The notes below the pieces were generated by a model. It worked only from the letters and a program-made list of their open reading frames with translations. It searched no databases and was not told where the DNA came from. A DNA stretch of 35,199 bases from Planctomycetota bacterium (GTDB lineage: Bacteria; Planctomycetota; UBA1135; UBA2386), in the NCBI GenBank assembly GCA_016793305.1, contig JAEUHU010000267.1, positions 1-35,199 on the forward strand, written 5' to 3'. Of the stretch, positions 24,574 through 31,574 are shown one piece after another (the stretch's first letter is position 1; each line of letters opens with the position of its first letter). The position numbers were made by a program, and so were the translations under genes.

Positions 24574-24606
24574 CCGGCGGGATTCGTCGCTGCGCAAACC
24601 CGCCGG
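24574..24606 (-). terminator. Hairpin downstream of the GGDEF gene (weak or attenuator-like)
   Basis: An 8-bp perfect stem CCGGCGGG/CCCGCCGG (24574-24581 with 24599-24606) with a 17-base loop lies 5 bases past the GGDEF-gene stop in its 76-base gap to the next gene. There is no T-tract on either strand, so it is at most a weak terminator, pause site or mRNA-end stabiliser. Confidence 0.3.
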
Positions 24607-24611
24607 GCCGC

Positions 24612-26459
24612 TCAGGCCCGTGGGGCCGGCATGTCGTCGATGTCGGCCGAGAAGCGGTTTCGGCCGTGGTCCTTGCTGGCGTAGAGCGCCCCGTCGGCCC
24701 GGTGCAGCAGGTCCTCGGGTCGATCGCCCGCCCGGTAGCTGGTCAGGCCGATCGACACGGTGATCGGCAAGGCGATGTCGTTGCCGGCTGCCTCGACGGC
24801 GACGAACAGGCGGGCCGCCAGCACCGCGGCGTCGTCCGGGGCGGTGTCCGCCAGCACGACCAGGAACTCCTCGCCCCCGAACCGGCAGATCACGTCGCCG
24901 CGGCGCAGCGTGCGGCGCAACACGTCGGCGGTGGCGCGCAGCGCCACGTCGCCCTGCAGGTGGCCGAACGTGTCGTTCAGCACCTTGAAGTGGTCGAGGT
25001 CGCACATCAACACGGTCAGCGGCTGGCCCGAGCGCTCGGTGCGGGCGATCTCCCGCTCCAGCGCGGCGATGCCCATGCGCCGGTTGTAGAGCCGCGTCAA
25101 CGGGTCGATCACCGCGAACTTCTGGGCGCGCTGGCGCCGGCGGCGCAGCAGCAGGTTCTCGTTCAGCAGCGTGCCGGTCAGGCCGAGCGTCGTCGCCAGG
25201 CTGAGGTCGCGATCCTGGTCGATCGGCGCCATGGTGACCGAACGGTCCAGCAGCAGGAATGCCGGCACCGCGAAGTCGCGGTTCATCGGCACCGCGAGCA
25301 GTTCGTCGACGCCGAGCGTGCCGAGCAGCCCAGCACCCTCGCCGAGGGCGGCCAGCAGGTGCACCGGGCGTTCGTCGCGCAGGGCCTGCCGCAGGCCCGC
25401 CGCCTCCTCGGGCAGGGGCACCATGGTGTCGGCCTGCAGCCGGCGCGACGAGGCGTCGGCCTTGCTGCGCAGCACCAGCACGTTCGTCTCCGGGTTCCAG
25501 CGGGCATAGCAGGCGCGGTCGTAGTTGCCGTAGCGCACGGCGGCCGCCGTCAGCGCCGTGATGATGCCGCGGTAGCGTTCGGAACGGGTGCAGCCGAGCA
25601 CGCTGAGCGTCGCTTCGTCCAGTTCGCCGCGGCGATTGGTCTGGAAGCGTGGGTCGTGGCGTGGCTCGCCGACCTCGGCATCGGCGATGTTCGGGTCGAG
25701 TCCGAACGTGCGCAGGGTGCCGTCGAAGCGGCGGCGCAGCCGCTGGGCACTCAGCAGCTCGGTGTGGTGGACCACCCCGAGGTCCGCCGCCGTGTCGGCG
25801 TCGGGCAGGTCGTCCTCCGGGTGGCGGAAGTCGGCCAGGTCGGCGATGCGTTGGCCGGTGCGCACGGCCGACAGCTCCGCGGCACACTCCGCCGGCGCCT
25901 CGGTGCCGAGCGACAGGCAGGCGATGCCGCGACGGATCGACGGCGGCAGCTGCCAGTGTTCGAGCCAGTCGCCAGCCTCGGTGCGCTGTGCCCCGGGGGA
26001 GAAGTGGTCGTGGATCGCCGTGAGCCAGCGCGGCAGGTCGTGCAGCAGGCCGAGCACGTACGCGAGGTCTGGACGGGCTCCGGTTCGTTGGGCGGCCTCT
26101 TCGGCGGCCAGGCCGACGGCGATCGAACGCCGCCACAGGCCGCGCAGCGCCGACGCGCCGCCGATCACGATCGGTTCCTGGTCGAGCAGCCGGTGGGAGA
26201 GGGCCTTGCCGAGGGCCTGCACCATGCCGTCGACGCTGACCACCGGGTCGAGCCCACGCACCACCGGCGCGTGGCAGGCGCGCAGCCCGCGCAGCACCGC
26301 CAGCGGGTCGAGCCGCAGCAGCAGCGTCAGTTCCTTCATGCCGAGCGGCATCTCCACGACGACACGGCGCCACCGGCGCTGCAGGTCGCGGATTGCCAGG
26401 ACCGAGGGGAGGGTCCGCAGCGGATTCCCCAGGTCGTAGGTCGGGATGGGTGTAGGCAA
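24612..26459 (-). CDS. HDOD-GAF-GGDEF signalling protein (diguanylate cyclase)
   Basis: A 615-residue soluble protein. An HDOD-like domain occupies about 15-260 (LPSVLAIRDLQRR, LRGLRACHAPVVRGLDPVV, YVLGLLHDLPRWLTAIHDHF), a GAF-like middle about 290-430, and a GGDEF domain about 445-610: DPLTRLYNRRMGIAALEREI, VLMCDLDHFKVLNDTFGHLQ and active-site GGEEF (528-532). The inhibitory RxxD site (R519 to D522) is present five residues before it, so feedback by c-di-GMP is expected. It makes c-di-GMP from two GTP. The start is a TTG at 26459 preceded by GGGAGAG with 5-base spacing; later ATGs would cut into the HDOD fold. It is divergent from an ECF-like sigma gene across about 200 bases. Confidence 0.88.
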   Translation of the reverse strand: MPTPIPTYDLGNPLRTLPSVLAIRDLQRRWRRVVVEMPLGMKELTLLLRLDPLAVLRGLRACHAPVVRGLDPVVSVDGMVQALGKALSHRLLDQEPIVIGGASALRGLWRRSIAVGLAAEEAAQRTGARPDLAYVLGLLHDLPRWLTAIHDHFSPGAQRTEAGDWLEHWQLPPSIRRGIACLSLGTEAPAECAAELSAVRTGQRIADLADFRHPEDDLPDADTAADLGVVHHTELLSAQRLRRRFDGTLRTFGLDPNIADAEVGEPRHDPRFQTNRRGELDEATLSVLGCTRSERYRGIITALTAAAVRYGNYDRACYARWNPETNVLVLRSKADASSRRLQADTMVPLPEEAAGLRQALRDERPVHLLAALGEGAGLLGTLGVDELLAVPMNRDFAVPAFLLLDRSVTMAPIDQDRDLSLATTLGLTGTLLNENLLLRRRRQRAQKFAVIDPLTRLYNRRMGIAALEREIARTERSGQPLTVLMCDLDHFKVLNDTFGHLQGDVALRATADVLRRTLRRGDVICRFGGEEFLVVLADTAPDDAAVLAARLFVAVEAAGNDIALPITVSIGLTSYRAGDRPEDLLHRADGALYASKDHGRNRFSADIDDMPAPRA

Positions 26460-26663
26460 GGGCGCTCTCCCGGCCTTGTTCGGCTCCGCACGAGGTGCCG
26501 CTCAAGGGTGTGCCACGGCGCCGATGCCAGGGGGCGGTGGACTCCTCTCCGTGCGAAACCCGCTTGTCCAAGTTGCCGAACTGTCGAAGCTTGCGGGCGT
26601 GTTCCGTGGTTTGTCAGAAAAATGCCTGCGGCTGGCCCAGGCTTCGCATCAGGGTCGCTTGCC

Positions 26664-27464
26664 ATGGCTTGCCCCTCCAGCCAACTCGCCCCTCCCGCCG
26701 AGCCGTCCGCCTCGCGTGAGCGGATCCGCACACACGCCCAGGCGGTCCTGACCGAACGGGGGGAACCCCTCCCCATGCGAAGCGAAGGCGATCGGGACGC
26801 AGCCCTCGCCACCTCGCTGATGGACTGCTTCCGCCGCACCGGCGACGCCGAAGTGTTCGATTGCCTGGTCCGCTGGGTCGGTCCACAGCTGCACGCCCGG
26901 ATCCGCTCCCGGTTGCGAGGCCTCGGCGGCATGTTCGACGCGCACGAGATCCTGCAGGACACCCTGGTCAACATCTACCGCTACCCGGACCGCTTCCTGG
27001 CGAGCCGGGCGGGCGCGTTCGCCGCGTGGTCCTCGACGATCGTCGACAACGCGATCCGCCGGCAGCTGCGCAAGAAGCGCCAGGGTGTCGAGCTTTCGCT
27101 CCGCGCGCCGGAACTGCTGCAGGAACACGCCGATCGGGGCATGCGCGACCCGAGCCTCGCCGCCCAGGACCACGAGGAGTGTGCGGCGACGACCAATGCG
27201 TTCACCCTGCTGCTGCAGTGCTACCTGCACGCCTTCCAGTCGCTGAGCGAACGCGAGCGCTTCGTGCTGCAGATGGTCGAAGTGCGGCAGACCCGTTACG
27301 CCGAGCTGGCGACGGTGCTCGGCATCCGCGCCGAGGCGATCAAGATGGTGGTGTTCCGCGCCCGGAAGCGCATCTTCGACCGCATCGGCGAACTGCTCGG
27401 TGGGGCGGTGCCGCTGGTCGCGGGCTCGGTCACCGAGCTGAAGCCGCGCCTCGCGATCGCCTGA
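26664..27464 (+). CDS. ECF-like RNA polymerase sigma factor
   Basis: About 266 residues. Region 2 reads VFDCLVRWVGPQLHARIRSR, DAHEILQDTLVNIYRYPDRF and FAAWSSTIVDNAIRRQLRKK (the typical F..W...I..N......R). Region 4 reads LSERERFVLQMVEVRQTRYA, ELATVLGIRAEAIKMVVFRA and RKRIFDRI, a helix-turn-helix for -35 recognition. No anti-sigma gene lies beside it. The C-terminal 25 residues extend beyond region 4. Two in-frame ATGs are possible (26664 and 26775); both precede region 2, and the first 37 residues are Ser/Pro/Arg-rich without motif. Its targets are unknown; the divergent c-di-GMP gene is a candidate. Confidence 0.85.
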   Translation: MACPSSQLAPPAEPSASRERIRTHAQAVLTERGEPLPMRSEGDRDAALATSLMDCFRRTGDAEVFDCLVRWVGPQLHARIRSRLRGLGGMFDAHEILQDTLVNIYRYPDRFLASRAGAFAAWSSTIVDNAIRRQLRKKRQGVELSLRAPELLQEHADRGMRDPSLAAQDHEECAATTNAFTLLLQCYLHAFQSLSERERFVLQMVEVRQTRYAELATVLGIRAEAIKMVVFRARKRIFDRIGELLGGAVPLVAGSVTELKPRLAIA

Positions 27465-27559
27465 CGCGCGCCGATCGGGCCGCGGGGCTCCGCGTGGCTT
27501 CGGTCGCAGCGACGCCACCGGTGGCTTGCATCCGCGAGGCGGGCTGCGATCGTTCGACC

Positions 27560-28861
27560 ATGGCCGAACCCGTCGATCGCCTGTTCGTGCACTGCAAGGA
27601 GCTGGTCACCCTGACCGACGGCCCGGCCACGCGGGCGCGGCGCGGGGCTTCGATGCAGGCGCTCGGCGTGGTCGAGGACGGCGCCGTCGCGGTGCGCGAC
27701 GGCCGCATCGTCGCGACCGGCCCGACCGACCGGCTCGCGCGGGACTACCGCGCCGCCGACGAGCTGGACCTGTCCGGCCACGTCGTGCTGCCGGGCTTCG
27801 TCGACGCACACACGCATCCGGTGTTCGCACGCACGCGCGAGCACGAGTTCCACCTGCGTTGCGCCGGTGCCGACTACATGGCGATCGCCGCCGCGGGCGG
27901 CGGCATCCTGAGCTCGATGCGCGGGGTGCGCGAGATGCCGCTCGAGCAGCTGGTGGCGCGCACCGAACGCCATCTGTGGGGCTTCGCCGCGCACGGCACG
28001 ACCACCGTCGAATGCAAGAGTGGCTACGGCCTGTCGCTCGCCGACGAGGCGAAGAGCCTGCAGGCGCTGCAGCAGGCGGCGGAGCGCGTGCCGGTGCAGA
28101 CCAAACGCACGTTCCTCGGCGCGCACGAGTTCCCGCCGGAGTTTCGCGAGGATCGTGAGGCCTACGTGCGCCTGTTGTGCGACGAGATGATCCCGCACTG
28201 CGGGCCGCTCGCGCACTACTGCGACGTGTTCGCCGAGCCGGGCGTGTTCGACCGGGCCCAGAGCGAACGGGTGCTCGCCGCAGCCCGGCAGCACGGCCTG
28301 CGGCTGCGCATGCACGCCGACGAGATCCAGCCGATGGGCGGCGCCGAGCTCGCGGTGCAGCTCGGCGCCGATTCGGCCGACCACCTCGGTCGCATCTCCG
28401 ACGCCGGCATCGCGGCGATGGCCGGCAGCGACACGGTCGGCATCCTGCTGCCGGGCACGATCCTGTTCCTGGCCAAGCCCCACTATGCGCCGGCGCGGCG
28501 CATGATCGACGCGGGTTGTGCGGTGGCGATCGCCACCGACTTCAACCCGGGCTCGTGCTACACGCAGTCGATGACGCTGGTCATGACGCTCGCCTGCGCG
28601 CAGATGAAGATGCGCGCCGAAGAGGTGATCACCGCGGCGACGATCAACCCCGCGTTCTCGCTGCAGCTCGACGGCGAGGTCGGCACGCTGCACCCGGGCA
28701 AACGCGCCGACCTGTGCGTGCTCGACATCCCGAGCTGGCGGGCGGTCGGCTACGCGTTCGGCGGCAATCCGGTGGTGATGACGGTGAAGAACGGCGTGCC
28801 GATCGTCGCCAACGTCAGCGAGCAGAACCCCGATTGGGGTGCGGCCGGTCGGTCGCGGTGA
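27560..28861 (+). CDS. hutI: Imidazolonepropionase
   Basis: A 433-residue amidohydrolase, slightly longer than the usual 405-420. VVLPGFVDAHTHPVFARTRE holds metal ligands H84 and H86 and the substrate-binding Arg. HGTTTVECKSGYGLSLADEA, TFLGAHEFPPEF, MHADEIQPMGGAELAVQLGA, ADHLGRISDAGIAAMA and VAIATDFNPGS (metal Asp) are all diagnostic. It hydrolyses 4-imidazolone-5-propanoate to N-formimino-glutamate, the third step of histidine degradation. The enzyme for the next step here (29669-30577) lies downstream but is separated by an antisense gene. The last 47 bases overlap the 3' end of that convergent gene. Confidence 0.97.
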   Translation: MAEPVDRLFVHCKELVTLTDGPATRARRGASMQALGVVEDGAVAVRDGRIVATGPTDRLARDYRAADELDLSGHVVLPGFVDAHTHPVFARTREHEFHLRCAGADYMAIAAAGGGILSSMRGVREMPLEQLVARTERHLWGFAAHGTTTVECKSGYGLSLADEAKSLQALQQAAERVPVQTKRTFLGAHEFPPEFREDREAYVRLLCDEMIPHCGPLAHYCDVFAEPGVFDRAQSERVLAAARQHGLRLRMHADEIQPMGGAELAVQLGADSADHLGRISDAGIAAMAGSDTVGILLPGTILFLAKPHYAPARRMIDAGCAVAIATDFNPGSCYTQSMTLVMTLACAQMKMRAEEVITAATINPAFSLQLDGEVGTLHPGKRADLCVLDIPSWRAVGYAFGGNPVVMTVKNGVPIVANVSEQNPDWGAAGRSR

Positions 28862-29579
28862 CGGCCCGACGCAGCGCCGCGACCTCGTCGGCGGACAAGC
28901 GGCGGCAGGCGCCTTCGGGCAGTTCCCCGAGGGCCAGCGGGCCGATCCGCACGCGATGCAGGGTGTGCACGCGCGAGCCGACGGCCTGCAGCATGCGGCG
29001 GATCTGCCGGTTGCGCCCTTCGACGAGCACGATGCGGAGCCGCGTCGAGCGGTCGTCGTCGTCGAGCCGTTCGACCGGGCACGGCAGCGTCGGCCCGTCC
29101 GGCAGCAGCACGCCACCGCGCAGCCGCTCGAGCTGTTCGTCGCGCAGGGGGCCCTTGCAGCGCACCTCGTAGGTCTTCGGCAGCTTGCTCGCCGGGGCCG
29201 TGATCGCGTGCGCCAGGTCGCTGTCGTTGGTGAACAGCAACAGCCCCGACGAGTCCCGGTCGAGCCGTCCGACCGGGCCGAGCCACGTCGCGTCCTCGGG
29301 CAGCAGCGCGTAGACGGTGTCGCGTCCCATCTCGTCGGCGGCGGTGGTGACGTAGCCGACCGGCTTGTGCAGCACCCAGACTTCCTTGCCGCGCGCGCGC
29401 AACGGGGCGCCGTCGACCAGCACCCGGTCGCGCGCGGGGTCGACCCAGGTCTCGGGGTCGCGCACGATCCGGCCGTTCACCTGCGCGCGGCCGGCTCGAA
29501 CCAGCGCTTGCGCTTCCGACCGCGAACACAGCCCGGCGCGCGACAGCAGGCGATCGAGGGTCTTCTTGCCGGAGGCCAC
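28815..29579 (-). CDS. RsuA/RluB/RluE-family pseudouridine synthase
   Basis: A 254-residue protein from a GTG start. An S4 RNA-binding domain (KTLDRLLSRAGLCSRSEAQA, VRAGRAQVNGRIV) is followed by the catalytic domain with VWVLHKPVGYVTT, GPVGRLDRDSSGLLLFTND (catalytic D107), KTYEVRCKGPL and VEGRNRQIRRMLQAVGSRVH. It isomerises a specific uridine of rRNA (RluB-type in 23S or RsuA-type in 16S); subfamily cannot be fixed by eye, though the KPxG and EGRNRQIRRM signatures lean to RluB. It lies antisense between hutI and the formimidoyltransferase gene and overlaps hutI by 47 bases. No ribosome site is obvious before the GTG. Confidence 0.93.
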   Translation of the reverse strand: MASGKKTLDRLLSRAGLCSRSEAQALVRAGRAQVNGRIVRDPETWVDPARDRVLVDGAPLRARGKEVWVLHKPVGYVTTAADEMGRDTVYALLPEDATWLGPVGRLDRDSSGLLLFTNDSDLAHAITAPASKLPKTYEVRCKGPLRDEQLERLRGGVLLPDGPTLPCPVERLDDDDRSTRLRIVLVEGRNRQIRRMLQAVGSRVHTLHRVRIGPLALGELPEGACRRLSADEVAALRRAVTATDRPHPNRGSAR

Positions 29580-29668
29580 GCGCGCACGATGGCGGCGAGC
29601 TGCTCCGCCTGCAACGGTCGCCCTGCGGCTGGAATGTGGGCGCAGCCGCGGATACGCCCTCGCTCCGC

Positions 29669-30577
29669 ATGACGCCGCTGCTCGAGTTCGTTCCCAATTT
29701 CTCCGAAGGCAAGGACCAGAAGCTGGTCGACGCGCTGGTCGCGGCGATGACCGCGGTGAAGGGGGTGAAGTGCCTCGGCAGCGAACTCGACGGCAGCCAC
29801 AACCGCGCCGTCGTCACGCTGGCCGGACCCGCCGACGCGATCGCCGACGCGGCGGTGCTCGGTGCGAAGGCGGCGATGCAGCGCATCGACCTGCGCACGC
29901 ACAAGGGCGAGCACAAGCGCATGGGGGCGATGGACGTCTGCCCGTTCGTGCCGCTCGCCGGCGCCACCATGGCGGACGCCGTGGCGACCGCGAAGCAGGT
30001 CGGCGCGCGCATCGGCAAGGAACTGGGGCTGCCGGTGTTCCTCTACGCCGAGGCCTGCACGCGCGAGTCGCGGCGCGTGCTCGGCAACTTCCGCAACAAG
30101 GAGTTCGAGGGGCTGATGCCGCTGGTCGGCAGCGATCCGGAGTACACGCCCGACTTCGGGCCGGCGAAGCTGCACCCGACCGCCGGTGCGGTGGCGGTCG
30201 GCGCGCGCAAGTTCCTGATCGCCTACAACGTCAACCTGGCCAGCACGGACGTGCAGATCGCCAAGGACATCGCCAAGGCGGTGCGCGAGAAGGACGGTGG
30301 CTTCAAGAAGGTGCAGGCGATGGGCTTCTCGCTCGACGACAAGAAGTGCACGCAGGTGTCGATGAACCTGCTCGACTTCGAGGTGACGTCGATCCGCACC
30401 GTGTTCGACGCGGTGGCGAAGCTGGCGGGCGCCAAGGGCGTCAAGGTGCTCGAGAGCGAACTGATCGGGCTGGCGCCGGCGGCGGCGATCGACGCCGCGC
30501 TGGCCAAGCACATCCAGCTGCCGAAGTTCGACCCGAAGGAGCAGGTCGTCGAGGGCAAGCTCGCCGCGATGGGCTGA
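29669..30577 (+). CDS. ftcD: Glutamate formimidoyltransferase (FtcD formiminotransferase domain)
   Basis: A 302-residue protein covering only the formiminotransferase part of FTCD. LLEFVPNFSEGKDQKLVDAL opens the N-subdomain, with DGSHNRAVVTLAG and the catalytic-loop histidine H82 (HKGEHKRMGAMDVCPFVPL); the C-subdomain has KFLIAYNVNLASTDVQIAKD and QVSMNLLDFEVTSI. It moves the formimino group from N-formimino-glutamate to tetrahydrofolate, releasing glutamate, which directly uses the product of HutI. The cyclodeaminase partner is not in the window. A 33-base-longer start at 29636 exists; the ATG at 29669 begins right at the conserved fold. Confidence 0.93.
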   Translation: MTPLLEFVPNFSEGKDQKLVDALVAAMTAVKGVKCLGSELDGSHNRAVVTLAGPADAIADAAVLGAKAAMQRIDLRTHKGEHKRMGAMDVCPFVPLAGATMADAVATAKQVGARIGKELGLPVFLYAEACTRESRRVLGNFRNKEFEGLMPLVGSDPEYTPDFGPAKLHPTAGAVAVGARKFLIAYNVNLASTDVQIAKDIAKAVREKDGGFKKVQAMGFSLDDKKCTQVSMNLLDFEVTSIRTVFDAVAKLAGAKGVKVLESELIGLAPAAAIDAALAKHIQLPKFDPKEQVVEGKLAAMG

Positions 30578-30589
30578 GCGGGAGCGTGT

Positions 30590-31495
30590 TCAGCGGCCGT
30601 CGGGGCGCTGCAGCACGTCCTCCTCGGAGCGCTTCAGCAATTCGCGCAGGGCCGCGGGCGCGAACCGCCGCGGCGCGCTGGTCGCGTAGAACGACTCGAA
30701 CAGGTTCGGCACCGTGCACAGTTCGACCAGCTGCCGCGCGCGCAGTTCGTCCTGCACGACGACGCTCGGCAGCAAGGCGACGCAGTCGCTGTCGCGGGCC
30801 AGCAGCCGCAGCAGCGCCATGTCGTCGGCTTCGGCGCGCATCTGGTAGGTCACTTCGTGCCGCCGGCACAGCAGGTCGAACGCGCCGCGCAGTTCGCTCT
30901 CCATCGTCGGCAGCACCATCGGTGTCCCTGCCAGATCCTCGGGAAACCGGAACGGGCGCTTCCGGCCCGGGCGACCGACCAGGCTGACCGGCTGGCGGGC
31001 GATACGGCGGCAGCGCCACGGATCCTCGGGGTTCGGGGCGACCCGCTGGTTGCCGAGCACGAGGTCGAGACTGTGCACCCGCAGCTGGGCCAGCAGCTCG
31101 CGCAGGGAACCGGAGACCAGCGACAGCCGCACGTCGTCGCGGCCGAACAGCGGGCGCAGGAAGTTGTCGACGAAGTTGCGCGACGAGGTCGCGACCGCAC
31201 CGATGCGCAGCGTCTGCTGGCGGGATGCCGTGCGGCCGAGCAGCACCGCCTGCAGCTCGTCGCCAGCGGCGAAGATCGACTCGGCGTAGTTCAGCGCGAC
31301 CCGGCCAGCCTCCGTCAGCTGCATGCTGCGCGCGGTGCGCGTGAACAGGGCCTGGCCGAGCCGCTCCTCCAGCTGCCGGATCTGCGTCGACAGCGACGAC
31401 TGCGAGACGTGCAGTCGAGCGGCCGCGCGCGACACGTTGCCGTCCTTGGCGACGGCCCAGAAGTAGCGCAGGTGGTGGTAGTTCAGTGGGTGCAT
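30590..31495 (-). CDS. LysR-type regulator, NhaR-like, divergent from the dab genes
   Basis: A 301-residue LysR-family regulator. The winged helix-turn-helix is at about 5-64 (LNYHHLRYFWAVAKDGNVSR, AARLHVSQSSLSTQIRQLEE, RLGQALFTRTARSMQLTEAG), with the LNYHHLxYFW start typical of NhaR-like members. The effector domain (about 92-295) has LRIGAVATSSRNFVDNFLRP and the two-lobed periplasmic-binding fold. It is transcribed away from dabB with 79 bases between starts, the classical LysR layout, and LysR genes are known neighbours of DAB operons. It probably controls dabBA in response to inorganic-carbon state; the effector is not known. Confidence 0.93.
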   Translation of the reverse strand: MHPLNYHHLRYFWAVAKDGNVSRAAARLHVSQSSLSTQIRQLEERLGQALFTRTARSMQLTEAGRVALNYAESIFAAGDELQAVLLGRTASRQQTLRIGAVATSSRNFVDNFLRPLFGRDDVRLSLVSGSLRELLAQLRVHSLDLVLGNQRVAPNPEDPWRCRRIARQPVSLVGRPGRKRPFRFPEDLAGTPMVLPTMESELRGAFDLLCRRHEVTYQMRAEADDMALLRLLARDSDCVALLPSVVVQDELRARQLVELCTVPNLFESFYATSAPRRFAPAALRELLKRSEEDVLQRPDGR

Positions 31496-31500
31496 GGGCG

Positions 31501-31546
31501 TTCGGATTCTCCGAAGGAAGGTATCGGATTCCTGGCATGTTCAGGA
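31501..31546. promoter_or_regulatory. Putative LysR operator between the regulator and dabB
   Basis: A perfect dyad TTCGGA-TTC-TCCGAA (31501-31515) contains the LysR T-N11-A pattern (T31502, A31514). A degenerate second copy begins 22 bases later (ATCGGATTCCTGGCA, 31523-31537) and shares CGGATTC in register; this two-turn spacing resembles a recognition site plus an activation site. A further inverted repeat TCCTG-N7-CAGGA lies at 31530-31546. The dyad starts only 5 bases before the regulator's own ATG, so binding would also block its expression. Confidence 0.6.
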
Positions 31547-31574
31547 GCCCGGGCGCGATCGAACATCCCGCCCG

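Noticed and set aside
26460..26663. Possible c-di-GMP riboswitch in the divergent spacer next to the GGDEF gene
   Set aside because: No GEMM-type consensus or paired stems could be found on either strand.
27481..27525. CGCGG/CCGCG hairpin and a 12-base palindrome GCCACCGGTGGC between the sigma gene and hutI
   Set aside because: Short stems and no T-tract; short palindromes of this kind are frequent here. I could not support a terminator or a hut operator.
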